63,225 nt of DNA from an uncultured Acetatifactor sp. (GCA_910586775.1 CAJUJN010000022.1:1-63225); one strand, 5' to 3'. Counted from the first letter of the stretch, positions 23,376-32,288 are shown. Numbers and translations: made by a program. The notes: generated from the sequence alone by a model not told the origin.

Positions 23376-24383
23376 TTATTCCGCAGTGATGTATTTGTCG
23401 ATGATGCTCTGGACGGTGCCGTCCGCGATCAGCTCCATCAGCGCATTGTTCACCGCTTCGTAGAGCGCGGGATTATCCTTGCTCATGGCAGCGGCATACT
23501 CCTCTGTAATGTATTCGGTATCCAGAATCTTCAGTCCTTCTACCTCGGCAACAAAAGCTTTGGCAGGCTCATTGTCGATTACCACACAGTCTACCTTTCC
23601 TGTCTTCAAAGCCTGTACGGCCTCCGCGCCCTTGCTGTAGCGGTCTATGGTTCCCAGGCCCGCATCTTCGATATCTTTGGTGGTGTAGATGTCGCCGGTG
23701 GTATTGCGCTGAACGCCGACAGTATGGTTGGCACCCTCCGCAAGCAGGTCATCCGCGCTGGTGATGTCGCTGTCCTCTGTCACGATGATGACCTGTACGC
23801 CCGTGGTGTAGCTGACGGTGAAATCAACCTCTTCCTGACGGTCGGGGGTGATGGTCATGCCGGCCAGGCCGATGTCTGCCTTGCCGCCCTTGAGGGCCTC
23901 CGTGATGGAATCGAATTCCATGTCGTCAATCTGCAGCTCCAGTCCCAGTTTATCGGCGATGGCATCGGCGATTTCCGCATCGATGCCGGCTACCTCTCCG
24001 CCTTCCACATACTCATAGGGCGGGAAAGCCGCGTTGGTTGCCATGGTCAGCTTGCCTTCCACTGCAGTAGTGAAGCCTTCTGCCTGTCCGGAAGCGTCGC
24101 TGCTGCCATCGGAACCGGAAGTTTCTTCGCTGCCGTCCGCGGCATCGGTGCCGCTCTCCTCGCTGCCGTCGGAAGCGCCGGTGCCGCTCTCCTCGCTGCT
24201 GTCGGAAGCGTCGCTGCTGCTTTCTTCACTGCTGCCGGAAGCGTCGCTGCTGCTCTCGGAACTGCTGCCGCTCGCATCGCTGCTACCTGTTCCGTCACCG
24301 GATGCAGGCGTGTCGCCGCAGGCTGCCATGGACACTGCCATAAGGGAAGCCAGCAGCAGGGCTGTCAGTTTTTTCATTTTCAT
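23376..24383 (-). CDS. Polar amino acid ABC transporter, substrate-binding lipoprotein
   Basis: 335 residues. The signal peptide ends in lipobox MAAC (Cys22). An unusually long acidic linker of Ser, Glu, Asp, Gly and Ala repeats (about 24-100; units like SSEESSSDAS) follows, then a SBP_bac_3 domain from LTMATNAAFPPYEY, with GIDAEIADAIADKLG and the C-terminal DGTVQSIIDKYI. Linkers in this family are normally 10-30 residues, so the tether is expanded, probably by slippage of the GC-rich repeat. AGGAGG lies before the ATG. Anchored outside the membrane, it captures a polar amino acid for the permease and ATPase downstream. Confidence 0.92.
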   Translation of the reverse strand: MKMKKLTALLLASLMAVSMAACGDTPASGDGTGSSDASGSSSESSSDASGSSEESSSDASDSSEESGTGASDGSEESGTDAADGSEETSGSDGSSDASGQAEGFTTAVEGKLTMATNAAFPPYEYVEGGEVAGIDAEIADAIADKLGLELQIDDMEFDSITEALKGGKADIGLAGMTITPDRQEEVDFTVSYTTGVQVIIVTEDSDITSADDLLAEGANHTVGVQRNTTGDIYTTKDIEDAGLGTIDRYSKGAEAVQALKTGKVDCVVIDNEPAKAFVAEVEGLKILDTEYITEEYAAAMSKDNPALYEAVNNALMELIADGTVQSIIDKYITAE

Positions 24384-24478
24384 AATAGTTACCTCCTAAA
24401 ATAAATTCCTGGTATCCGCAGGATGCCATAGTATCCGCAGGCTACATAAGTATCTGCACTATGCGGACCAATGGAGAG

Positions 24479-24507
24479 ATACTAGCACTTCATGCATAAT
24501 ATGTCAA
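24479..24507 (-). promoter_or_regulatory. Sigma-70 promoter of the amino acid importer
   Basis: Reading the minus strand, TTGACA (24507-24502) and TAGTAT (24484-24479) are separated by exactly 17 bp. The roughly 90-base leader contains repeated TATCCGCAGG-like motifs (about 24410-24465) that might regulate expression. Confidence 0.75.
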
Positions 24508-24771
24508 TGGATTTCTGGAAAAAATCATGGGAATTTCCTGAAATCTTTATAAAGATGAATATTATTGAAAAATATTCAAAATTTTATGCATAAAACCGAC
24601 AGCGAGGCACAAATTTATTTTTCCTGTACTCCTGGTTGAAAAAGAGAGAGAATTGTGAGATGATGGAGGCATTTACAGGGAATAGGGAAGTGCCACGAAA
24701 TAAATTTGCAGGATTCCGCAAAAAATATACGCCCATGTTTCAGGCGTTTTGCGGAACGGGAGGAGAGAAGG

Positions 24772-25302
24772 ATGGTACAGTACAGAGAACTGTGCGGGGA
24801 AGAAATTTGCCGGGAACTGTTTGGCGGTTTTATCCGTCATCAGAATGTGACGAAATGCCGGAGACGGGTGGACGGCGAATGGGTGATAAGGGATGATCCG
24901 TTTGTTGACGACTGGACGGAGGAAGAATATCAGCTTTTAGTGAAATGTCTGAAAAATACCGCTGCCGCAGGCGGTTTTGTATATGGGGCGTTTTATGACG
25001 GCGTTTTGAAGGGGTTTACATCGGTGGAATCCGCGCTGTTTGGAGGGGAACAGAGGTATCTGGATTTATCATGCATCCATGTGTCGGAAGATATGCGGGG
25101 AAAGCGAATCGGCAGAGCGCTTTTTCTGGCGGCGAAGGACTGGGCCGCAGGGCATGGCGGGCGTAAGCTTTACATATCCGCTCATTCCGCCGTGGAGACT
25201 CAGGCCTTTTACAGGGCAATGGGCTGTGTGGAAGCGGAAGTTTACCATCAGGGGCATGTGGAGGCGGAGCCTTATGACTGCCAGCTGGAGTGTGCGCTGT
25301 GA
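24772..25302 (+). CDS. GNAT-family N-acetyltransferase
   Basis: 176 residues. LDLSCIHVSEDMRGKRIGRA is the acetyl-CoA-binding motif A (strand 4 and the R/Q-x-x-G-x-G/A loop, here RGKRIG), and SAHSAVETQAFYRAMGCVEA the C-terminal motif B. It transfers an acetyl group from acetyl-CoA to an amine of unknown identity. The ATG at 24772 follows AGGAGAGAAGG; the longer upstream frame is not conserved. It is monocistronic, ending before a strong bidirectional hairpin. Confidence 0.85.
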   Translation: MVQYRELCGEEICRELFGGFIRHQNVTKCRRRVDGEWVIRDDPFVDDWTEEEYQLLVKCLKNTAAAGGFVYGAFYDGVLKGFTSVESALFGGEQRYLDLSCIHVSEDMRGKRIGRALFLAAKDWAAGHGGRKLYISAHSAVETQAFYRAMGCVEAEVYHQGHVEAEPYDCQLECAL

Positions 25303-25383
25303 GAGCGGAATTATGGGTATACCGTCCATTCGCAGAGGGAACAGGCCGTCCATGAAAATATGTTCTGAAAATGGATGAAGAAA

Positions 25384-25427
25384 GCCGCCTGAAGCTGTTC
25401 TGATATTGCGGGACAGCTTCAGGCGGC
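25384..25427. terminator. Bidirectional terminator hairpin
   Basis: GCCGCCTGAAGCTGT (25384-25398) pairs perfectly with 25413-25427. It lies between the convergent GNAT and DUF3892 genes. Confidence 0.8.
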
Positions 25428-25434
25428 AAAAGTA

Positions 25435-25740
25435 TTATCCTGTGACAGAGGGCAGGTTCCCCAGATTGTTGTTGTCAGAGCCGTCAGGAATGGATTTCAG
25501 ATATTCCGTGTCTCCCCGGTGTGCCACGCCCACGCCTCTGATATCGCCTTCCTTTGCCATCCGGACGCCTTCTTCCTTACTGACGGTAGAGCCGTCGGAA
25601 AGCTGGTAGCCGTCAATTTTTCCGCTGTGCTTTACCAGGCCGACGATTTCCCGGGCATCTGATTTTGGCTGAGGGATTTCATCCAGAGTGTTCTGCGCCA
25701 GGGCGGCTGTGAGGCTTGTGTCGTTTCTTTTATTACTCAT
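25435..25740 (-). CDS. DUF3892-domain protein
   Basis: 101 residues. The core (EIVGLVKHSGKIDGYQLSDG, then VSKEEGVRMAKEGDIRGVGV, YLKSIPDG and NNNLGNLP) is the DUF3892 pattern, a small domain common in Firmicutes with no established function. No clear ribosome binding site precedes the ATG at 25740. The stretch 25741-26009 upstream contains no recognisable gene. The domain likely forms a compact cytosolic protein. Confidence 0.82.
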   Translation of the reverse strand: MSNKRNDTSLTAALAQNTLDEIPQPKSDAREIVGLVKHSGKIDGYQLSDGSTVSKEEGVRMAKEGDIRGVGVAHRGDTEYLKSIPDGSDNNNLGNLPSVTG

Positions 25741-26009
25741 AATTTATGGCTACAGGATGCGCGAAGCGATTCCTGTTATTCCTTTCTGCCCGGTGTGCGG
25801 GCACAAATCCTGTCATTTGTTTCTTCAAGTTCTGATTTTCGGGCCTGCGCAATAATGCAATCCGGGTTATTTTCCGGACTGCCGCTGTTTTGGCTTCATG
25901 CATAGGATTTCCGGTGCAGGAAGAAAAATACCTTCCAACCTTAACCATCCGGGATATGCATAAAATTAGACTGTTCTGAAAAGGGATTTTTGTTTTTTTG
26001 TAAAAAGAG

Positions 26010-26038
26010 TGGAAAAGCAGCGGCAAAACAGTTATAAT
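26010..26038 (+). promoter_or_regulatory. Possible promoter of the isomerase gene
   Basis: A perfect -10 TATAAT at 26033-26038 with a weak -35 TGGAAA at 26010, 17 bp apart, 48 bp before the start of the isomerase. Confidence 0.5.
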
Positions 26039-26085
26039 TTATATAAGAACCAGACAATCAATTTATATATCAGGAGGGTAATGAC

Positions 26086-27588
26086 ATGAACAATTTAACG
26101 GAGTTAAATTTGTTGCCGGAAGTAAAAATCGGTATCGTGGCCGTGAGCCGCGATTGCTTTCCGGAGAGTCTGTCCGTGAACAGAAGGAAGGCTCTGATGG
26201 AGGCTTACACTGCAAAATACGGCACGGACAGCGTCTATGAGTGTCCCGTATGCATCGTGGAGAGCGAGATTCATATGGTACAGGCTCTGGAGGATTTAAA
26301 GGCGAACGGCTGTAACGCGCTGTGTGTATATCTTGGAAACTTCGGACCGGAGATTTCCGAGACTTTGCTGGCAAAGCATTTCGACGGTCCTGCCATGTAC
26401 ATAGCGGCGGCCGAGGAGAGCCAGAACGACCTGGTGGGCGGCCGCGGCGATGCTTACTGCGGTATGCTGAACGCAAGCTATAACCTGAAGCTGCGCAATG
26501 TGAAGGCTTACATCCCGGAGAATCCCGTGGGTACCGCAGCAGAATGCGCAGACAGGATTCATGAATTTATTCCCATTGCAAGGGCTATCGTAGGTCTGAA
26601 CAATCTGAAGATTATTTCTTTCGGCCCCAGACCGCTGAATTTCCTTGCCTGCAACGCTCCCATCAAGCAGCTTTACAACCTGGGCGTGGAGATTGAGGAG
26701 AACTCCGAGCTTGACCTGTTCGAAGCATTCAGGAAGCATGAGGGAGACGAGAGGATTCCGGCCAGGGTGAAGGAGATGGAAGAGGAGCTTGGCGCCGGCA
26801 ACAAGAAGCCGGAGATTCTGCCCAGGCTGGCTCAGTACGAACTGACGCTTCTTGACTGGGTGGAGGCTCACAGAGGCTACCGCAAGTATGTGGCCATCGC
26901 CGGAAAATGCTGGCCAGCATTCCAGACCCAGTTCGGCTTCGTTCCCTGCTATGTGAACAGCCGTCTCACCGGCATGGGCATTCCCGTATCCTGTGAGGTG
27001 GATATCTACGGGTGCCTGAGCGAGTTCATCGGCACCTGCGTCAGCGAGGACATCGTGACGCTGCTGGATATCAACAATACCGTGCCGGACGATATGTACG
27101 AGGATGCTATCAACGGAAAATACAGCTATACTCATAACGACACCTTCATGGGCTTCCACTGCGGCAACACCAATACCAAAAAGCTGTCTTCCTGCAGCAT
27201 GAAGTACCAGATGATCATGGCCCGCACCCTTCCCGAGGAAGTGACCCAGGGTACCCTGGAGGGAGATATCATTCCCGGAGATATTACCTTCTATCGTCTC
27301 CAGTCAACGGCCGACAATAAGCTTCGCGCTTACATTGCCCAGGGAGAGGTGCTTCCGGTGGCAACCAAATCCTTCGGCGGCATCGGAGTATTCGCCATTC
27401 CCGAGATGGGACGCTTCTACCGTCATGTGCTGATAGAGAAGAACTATCCTCATCACGGCGCTGTGGCATTCGGACATTTCGGAAAGGCTCTGTATGAGGT
27501 ATTCAAGTATATCGGCGTGCCGGTGGAGGATCTGAATTACAACCAGCCTAAGGGTGTGCTGTATCCTACGGAAAATCCGTTCGCATAA
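26086..27588 (+). CDS. L-fucose/L-arabinose isomerase family protein
   Basis: 500 residues of the FucI/AraA-like superfamily: N-terminal LLPEVKIGIVAVSRDCFPES, the middle GLNNLKIISFGPRPLNFLAC, and C-terminal GDITFYRLQSTADNKLRAYI and FPxxHGAVAFGH-like YPHHGAVAFGH with a metal-binding His. It probably interconverts an aldose and a ketose with a divalent metal. Many such proteins sit beside xylulokinase and DUF4867 genes, which here lie 9-11 kb upstream, so the pathway appears split. GGAGG precedes the ATG. Codon choice is strongly biased, suggesting high expression. The exact sugar cannot be read from sequence. Confidence 0.85.
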   Translation: MNNLTELNLLPEVKIGIVAVSRDCFPESLSVNRRKALMEAYTAKYGTDSVYECPVCIVESEIHMVQALEDLKANGCNALCVYLGNFGPEISETLLAKHFDGPAMYIAAAEESQNDLVGGRGDAYCGMLNASYNLKLRNVKAYIPENPVGTAAECADRIHEFIPIARAIVGLNNLKIISFGPRPLNFLACNAPIKQLYNLGVEIEENSELDLFEAFRKHEGDERIPARVKEMEEELGAGNKKPEILPRLAQYELTLLDWVEAHRGYRKYVAIAGKCWPAFQTQFGFVPCYVNSRLTGMGIPVSCEVDIYGCLSEFIGTCVSEDIVTLLDINNTVPDDMYEDAINGKYSYTHNDTFMGFHCGNTNTKKLSSCSMKYQMIMARTLPEEVTQGTLEGDIIPGDITFYRLQSTADNKLRAYIAQGEVLPVATKSFGGIGVFAIPEMGRFYRHVLIEKNYPHHGAVAFGHFGKALYEVFKYIGVPVEDLNYNQPKGVLYPTENPFA

Positions 27589-27651
27589 TCCGAAGTTTTG
27601 CGGATACAATGCCCTTGAAAGGCGTAAAAACTTCCGCCTGTGGTTTCTGAT

Positions 27652-27700
27652 CCAATGGCTCGTCTGCATTGCAATAGCCTGCATGCAGACAAGCCATTGG
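27652..27700. repeat. Long inverted repeat after the isomerase gene
   Basis: CCAATGGCTCGTCTGCAT (27652-27669) pairs with ATGCAGACAAGCCATTGG (27683-27700) with one mismatch. There is no T run, so its role is unclear. It lies just before the true terminator and could stabilise the mRNA 3' end. Confidence 0.7.
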
Positions 27701-27712
27701 ATTGCATATAAA

Positions 27713-27746
27713 AAAGCTCCGAACCGCATAGTGCATTCGGGGCTTT
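27713..27746 (+). terminator. Terminator of the isomerase gene
   Basis: AAAGCTCCGAA and TTCGGGGCTTT form a stem (27713-27723/27736-27746), followed shortly by TTTT. Confidence 0.65.
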
Positions 27747-27867
27747 CGCATTTTGTCGTTCATCCGTCATAGGCCGATTTCATCCAGAGCAACATACGGG
27801 AAACTGCTGCGGAAAATTCATTCTGTCCGGATTTTACATCAATAGAAATTTTCGGCAACAGCCCTTT

Positions 27868-27978
27868 TCAGGACTCCACATCGGAATCTGCCGCAACAGC
27901 AGATACTACGCTGGATATCACCGAGATGATTACTGCAAAGATTATGATCAATAATCCGCCGCCTAACAAAATAAACAT
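27868..27978 (-). CDS. 36-residue hydrophobic membrane peptide
   Basis: A short frame with a strong signal: AGGAGG eight bases before the ATG at 27978. The product MFILLGGGLLIIIFAVIISV continues as a Ser/Val/Ala helix and ends in an acidic DSDVES. One transmembrane helix spans about residues 2-29, with a short acidic tail. It has no counterpart I can name. Candidates are a small regulatory membrane protein, a type I toxin-like peptide or a peptide signal. It stands alone in the 870-bp space between the isomerase and the glycosyltransferase; the rest of 27747-28151 holds nothing recognisable. Confidence 0.6.
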   Translation of the reverse strand: MFILLGGGLLIIIFAVIISVISSVVSAVAADSDVES

Positions 27979-28151
27979 AATCGAAATCCTCCTGTAAGGT
28001 CATAATAAGACAGAACAGTCGGGACAGGAACAGCTTTTAACAGCCGGCTTTTCACCCTGTCTGGAAGCAGCTTTCTGCCCTGAACGAAACTATTATATCA
28101 TATTTGCCGCCAGATCACAACCGACAAAAACAAATTTTTGGAGAATAATGG

Positions 28152-28180
28152 TTGTACCCCGGCCTTCTTTTTGGTATTAT
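28152..28180 (+). promoter_or_regulatory. Promoter running into a MITE end
   Basis: TTGTAC (28152) and TATTAT (28175-28180) are 17 bp apart. The last bases of the -10 box are the first bases of the MITE terminus (TATACTC from 28178), so the insertion may have completed or altered a promoter for the downstream glycosyltransferase. Confidence 0.5.
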
Positions 28181-28383
28181 ACTCGTGAACGCATTTGATT
28201 GCCGCTTTCAGATCTGGATTGCCGCGATGCGTTCACTCGTTAGGAATTGTCGGAAAACAACTGATACAATTTCTTTAAAGAAAAGCCCGGAAATACAAGG
28301 GAAACAGCTTTAAACCCGTATCAGTTATTTGTAGACACTTCCTTATACTCTGCAGACGGCAATTATTTGCGTTTGTGGGTATA
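28178..28383. mobile_element. MITE family A, copy 2 with about 100-bp insert
   Basis: Inverted orientation relative to copy 1: it starts TATACTCGTGAACGCATTTG and ends with the complement of TATACCCACAAACGC. Between the two halves (about 28241-28345) is roughly 100 bp absent from the other copies, itself holding an inverted pair AACTGATAC (28259-28267) and GTATCAGTT (28318-28326). The insert may be a nested smaller element or cargo, or the ancestral longer form. Confidence 0.75.
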
Positions 28384-28462
28384 TCTTATTGGTGTGGTGA
28401 AAAAGGAAGGGATTTATGCTGCCACAGGGAGAAATAGACCCGGCAGCAGGGCAGGGAAGACG

Positions 28463-29611
28463 ATGATTACGATTTCTGTGTGCATGATTGTAAAAAATGA
28501 AGAGAAGAGACTGAAGCGATGTCTGGACAGCCTGCAGGGCCTGGCAGATGAAATTGTCATAGCGGACACCGGTTCCACGGATGCCACAAAGGAGATTGCA
28601 AAGCGGTACACGGATCAGATATACGATTTTACATGGACAGGAGATTTCAGCGAAGCAAGGAATTTTGTGTTTTCCAGAGCCACCAGGGAATATATATATT
28701 CTGCGGACGCAGATGAGGTATTATCGGAGGAGAACAGAGAGCGGTTTCGCATACTGAAGGAAACGCTGCTCCCGGAGATTGAGATCGTACAGATGAAATA
28801 TGCCAATCAGCTGCAGTTTGGCACAGTCTACAATTTTGATGAAGAATACCGTCCGAAGCTGTTCAAAAGACAGCGGAATTTCGTCTGGGAATATCCGATT
28901 CACGAGACTGTACGGCTGATGCCGGTAATATATGACAGTGATGTCATAATTACGCACATGCCGGAGGAGAGCCATGCCAAACGGGATTTGGAGAATTTCC
29001 GAAGGCATTGCATGGAAGGATATCGTCTTCCGAAACGGCTTCATGGTCTCTATGCCAGAGAATTGCTGCTGGCGGGGGATGAGGAAGATTTTGCCCGGGC
29101 GGCGGATATTTTTATCGCATCGTCCCGGGACAATGACCGGGACGGGGAGGAACTGGTCCAGGCGTGCTGCGTGGTGGCGAAGGCGGCCAGGCTGGCGGGG
29201 GACGTGGTTTCTTTTTTCAAATATACTTCAAAAGTGATCGCAGAAGAGGCATGCTCGGAGATATGCTGCGAGATGGGGCATTTTTACGAGGCTCTGGAAG
29301 ACCTGGAGGAGGCGGCTGTCTGGTATTACAATGCAGTCTATGAGACGCAGCCGGTTCTAAATCTCAGGGCGGGAGGACGGGAGAGCCTGGAGGGGCTGAT
29401 ACGCTGCTACGAGAAGCTTTCCTGCCCGGAACAGGCGGATATCTACCGGGAGGAGCTGGAGATCCGCTGCGGCGGAGCCTGCGGGAGCGGAGAAGCCTGC
29501 GAAAGTGGAGAAGCCTGCGGGAGCGGAGAAGCCTGCGAAAGTGGAGAAGCCTGCGGGAGCGGTGGAGCCTGTGGAAGTGGAGAAGCCTGTGGAAGCGGGA
29601 GAAGCCTGTAA
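28463..29611 (+). CDS. Family 2 glycosyltransferase with Cys-rich repeat tail
   Basis: 382 residues. The GT-A domain begins ITISVCMIVKNEEKRLKRCL and has IADTGSTDAT and a DxD-type ADAD (81-84), as in SunS/WaaE-like GT2 enzymes. A helical TPR-like region follows (about 200-335: ARELLLAGDEEDFARAADIF). The last 45 residues are a tandem repeat of GEACGS/GEACES that places a cysteine every six residues (seven copies), encoded by an 18-bp DNA unit. The ATG at 28463 follows AGGGAAG. It may glycosylate a peptide or glycan; the repeat tail is probably lineage-specific slippage. Confidence 0.82.
   Translation: MITISVCMIVKNEEKRLKRCLDSLQGLADEIVIADTGSTDATKEIAKRYTDQIYDFTWTGDFSEARNFVFSRATREYIYSADADEVLSEENRERFRILKETLLPEIEIVQMKYANQLQFGTVYNFDEEYRPKLFKRQRNFVWEYPIHETVRLMPVIYDSDVIITHMPEESHAKRDLENFRRHCMEGYRLPKRLHGLYARELLLAGDEEDFARAADIFIASSRDNDRDGEELVQACCVVAKAARLAGDVVSFFKYTSKVIAEEACSEICCEMGHFYEALEDLEEAAVWYYNAVYETQPVLNLRAGGRESLEGLIRCYEKLSCPEQADIYREELEIRCGGACGSGEACESGEACGSGEACESGEACGSGGACGSGEACGSGRSL
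29474..29605 (+). repeat. 18-bp coding tandem repeat (about 7 copies)
   Basis: GAAGCCTGCGGGAGCGGA alternates with GAAGCCTGCGAAAGTGGA, giving a 36-bp higher-order period, and decays toward the stop codon. Copy changes keep frame and add or remove one Cys each. Confidence 0.95.
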
Positions 29612-29730
29612 CGGCATGGAGGCTTACAACGGCGGGAAACATTGAGGGGAAAGCTTTTCTGCGGCTTGTCCGGCAGTTTCGGCTGGCCGGGCATAACATG
29701 CGGAAACAGAAAGAAAGGCGGTAAAATACG

Positions 29731-30792
29731 GTGAGCTGGGAAGAGAATGTACGAAAAGTAGTGCCTTATGTGGCGGGGGAGCAGCCGCGTAAGCCGGATA
29801 TCATCAAGCTGAATACAAACGAGTGCCCCTATCCGCCGGCGCCCGGGGTAGGAAAGGCGGCGGCGCAGATGGACCCCGGTGCGCTGCGGCTGTATCCGGA
29901 TCCTGATACGGCGATTCTGGCGGAGGCACTGGCGGAATATTATCATGTAAAACCGGAACAGGTATTTGTGGGCGTGGGCTCCGATGATGTGCTGTCCATG
30001 GCATTTATGACATTTTTCAACAGTGACAGGCCTGTTTTGTTTCCGGATGTTACTTATTCTTTTTATGATGTGTGGGCGGAAGTACACAGAATTCCGTATA
30101 AAACATGCCCGTTGGACGAGAACTGGCATATCCGTCCGGAGGACTACAGACAGCCCAACGGAGGTGTCATTTTCCCCAATCCCAATGCGCCCACAGGCCT
30201 GATGGAGAGTTTGGAGACGGTGGAGGAGATCATCCGGACAAACCGGGATTCGGTGGTCATAGTGGATGAGGCCTATGTAGACTTCGGCGGCGTGTCCGCC
30301 CTGGGGCTTGTGGAAAAATACGATAATCTGCTGGTGGTGCAGACCTTCTCCAAGTCCCGCGCCATGGCGGGGATGCGGATCGGGTTCTGCGTCGGCAATG
30401 AAAAGCTGATCCGGTACCTGAACGATGTGAAATTTTCCTTCAATTCCTATACCATGAATCTGCCGGCTCAGCTGCTGGGGGCGGAGGCTGTGCGGGACGA
30501 GGCTTATTTTAAGGAAATTACGGGGAGGATTATCGCAACCAGGGAGCGGGTGAAAGGGGAACTGAAAAAACTGGGATTTTCTTTTCCGGATTCCAGAGCG
30601 AATTTTATTTTTGCAACGCATCCCGCCATTCCGGCGAAGGAGATTTTCCGGGCACTCCGGGAGGCGGATATCTATGTGCGCCATTGGGATAAACCCAGGA
30701 TATCGGAGTATCTGCGCATTACCATCGGTACGGATGAGCAGATGGATACGCTGCTGGCGTTTCTGAGGGATTATGTGGCAGGAGTAATGTGA
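29731..30792 (+). CDS. hisC: Histidinol-phosphate aminotransferase
   Basis: 353 residues, fold type I PLP aminotransferase of the HisC group. LNTNECPYPPAP at the N-terminus, YPDPD, VDEAYVDF with the PLP-contacting Asp/Tyr, TFSKSRAMAGMRIGF with Schiff-base Lys208, and the C-terminal RITIGT are all present. It converts imidazole-acetol phosphate to histidinol phosphate using glutamate; related enzymes act on other aromatic substrates. The start is a GTG at 29731 after AAAGGCGG. No other his genes are adjacent. Confidence 0.9.
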   Translation: MSWEENVRKVVPYVAGEQPRKPDIIKLNTNECPYPPAPGVGKAAAQMDPGALRLYPDPDTAILAEALAEYYHVKPEQVFVGVGSDDVLSMAFMTFFNSDRPVLFPDVTYSFYDVWAEVHRIPYKTCPLDENWHIRPEDYRQPNGGVIFPNPNAPTGLMESLETVEEIIRTNRDSVVIVDEAYVDFGGVSALGLVEKYDNLLVVQTFSKSRAMAGMRIGFCVGNEKLIRYLNDVKFSFNSYTMNLPAQLLGAEAVRDEAYFKEITGRIIATRERVKGELKKLGFSFPDSRANFIFATHPAIPAKEIFRALREADIYVRHWDKPRISEYLRITIGTDEQMDTLLAFLRDYVAGVM

Positions 30793-30942
30793 GGGGCAGG
30801 AACTCTGTCGACGAAAACCGTGCGGTCGGAACCGCCATCCGGCTTTTTGGCAGGGCAGGTCAGAGAGTTGATTCGTGCAGTCCGGGACAGCCGGATTTCA
30901 GAGTAATTAAGTAGGTAGAAGAGAAAAGAAACGGAGATTATT

Positions 30943-31419
30943 ATGCTGAAGAAATATTTATTTGTATTTTTTGTGTCCATGGTACCCCTGATTGAGCTGA
31001 GGGCGGCAGTTCCCATTGCCCTTGGCATGAATCTGCCGGTGGTGCCCAGCTATGTTGTATGTATTCTCGGCAATATGCTTCCAGTGCCCATTATTTTCCT
31101 GTTTGCCAGAAAGGTGCTGGAATGGGGGGCAGATAAACCTGTTATCGGTAAATTCTTCACTTTTTGTCTGGAAAAAGGACATAAAGGCGGGGAAAAGCTG
31201 AAGCAGAAGGCGGGCAGGGGGCTGTTTGTGGCGCTTTTGCTGTTTGTGGGAATCCCGCTGCCGGGAACCGGGGCATGGACGGGGACGCTGGCGGCCAGCC
31301 TGCTGGATATGGATTTTAAATCCAGCGTGTTTGCGGTGCTCTTCGGCGTGGTTCTGGCGGGCATTATCATGGGGCTGGCCAGCGCGGGGGTGTTCGGGGC
31401 CCTGGGCGCGATGTTCTGA
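30943..31419 (+). CDS. COG2426 small multidrug export protein family
   Basis: 158 residues with three to four hydrophobic segments (VFFVSMVPLIELRAAVPIAL, PVPIIFLFARKVL, LFVALLLFVGIPLPGTGAWT, VLFGVVLAGIIMGLASAGVF). PLIELRAAVPIA and PLPGTGAWTG are the two conserved re-entrant-like motifs of the family, which is distantly related to DedA-type proteins. It is named for small-multidrug export but the substrate is unproven. It lies in a run of same-strand genes with a CGGAG upstream of its ATG. Confidence 0.85.
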   Translation: MLKKYLFVFFVSMVPLIELRAAVPIALGMNLPVVPSYVVCILGNMLPVPIIFLFARKVLEWGADKPVIGKFFTFCLEKGHKGGEKLKQKAGRGLFVALLLFVGIPLPGTGAWTGTLAASLLDMDFKSSVFAVLFGVVLAGIIMGLASAGVFGALGAMF

Positions 31420-31484
31420 AGGCAGGGGAAGGAATGCCGCGGTTTGGAGCGGAAAGCGCGGCAGAAATGCGGGAGGTTACGGAG

Positions 31485-32288
31485 ATGATGATTTACCAGG
31501 ATTTTGCAGGCGTTTATGATGAGCTGATGGATAATACACCGTATGCGCTTTGGGCAGACCGTCTGGAACTGTTGATCCGGAAATACGGAGTGTCAAGGCC
31601 GGAGCGGGATGCGGAAGAAGTGTTGGATGCCGAGCGGAACCTGGTAGTTGACCTGGGCTGCGGCACGGGGACGCTGACGGAACTGATGTATCTGAAGGGC
31701 TACGACATGATAGGAGTGGATGCCTCCGAATCCATGCTGAATATTGCCATGGAAAAAAAGGAAAAGAGCGGATCGGAAATCCTGTATCTGCAGCAGGATA
31801 TGCGGGAACTGGAGCTGTACAGCACTGTTGGAACCATATTCAGTGTCTGCGACTCCCTGAATTATATCCTGGATGAGGACGAATTGCTGGAAGTTTTTTC
31901 TCTGGTGAACAATTATCTGTTTCCCGGGGGGATTTTCATATTTGATTTCAATACGGATCATAAATACCGGGATATCATCGGGGAGACTACCATTGCGGAG
32001 AACCGTGAGGACTGCAGTTTTATCTGGGAAAATTTTTATGACCCGGAGGAAGAGATCAATGAATATGATCTGACAGTCTTTGTGCGGGCAGAGGGGGATA
32101 CTTTCCGGAGGTTTACGGAAACCCATTTCCAGAGGGGGTATACTGTGGAGCAGATGCTTGCGCTGGTGGGCCGTGCGGGCATGTCTGTGGTGGAGGTTCT
32201 GGATGCGGATACCGGGGAAGCCGTTACGGACAGGAGCCAGCGCGTTTATGTAATTGCGAAGGAAAAGGAGAAGGACAGGAGCTTCTGA
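31485..32288 (+). CDS. Class I SAM-dependent methyltransferase
   Basis: 267 residues. Motif I VVDLGCGTGTLTELM (about 54-68), acidic GVDASESML, and LQQDMRELEL are the SAM-binding elements; the N-terminal YQDFAGVYDELMDN is typical of the MT25/COG2226 type beside hslO in Clostridia. The start at 31485 (GGGAGG eight bases upstream) is preferred to the longer frame from 31434. The substrate is unknown. It is followed by hslO after 107 bp, likely in one operon. Confidence 0.87.
   Translation: MMIYQDFAGVYDELMDNTPYALWADRLELLIRKYGVSRPERDAEEVLDAERNLVVDLGCGTGTLTELMYLKGYDMIGVDASESMLNIAMEKKEKSGSEILYLQQDMRELELYSTVGTIFSVCDSLNYILDEDELLEVFSLVNNYLFPGGIFIFDFNTDHKYRDIIGETTIAENREDCSFIWENFYDPEEEINEYDLTVFVRAEGDTFRRFTETHFQRGYTVEQMLALVGRAGMSVVEVLDADTGEAVTDRSQRVYVIAKEKEKDRSF

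Noticed and set aside
23364..24404. Long frame opposite the substrate-binding protein gene
   Set aside because: It mirrors the repeat-rich acidic linker and lacks any domain; the opposite strand has a lipoprotein signal and a clear family match.
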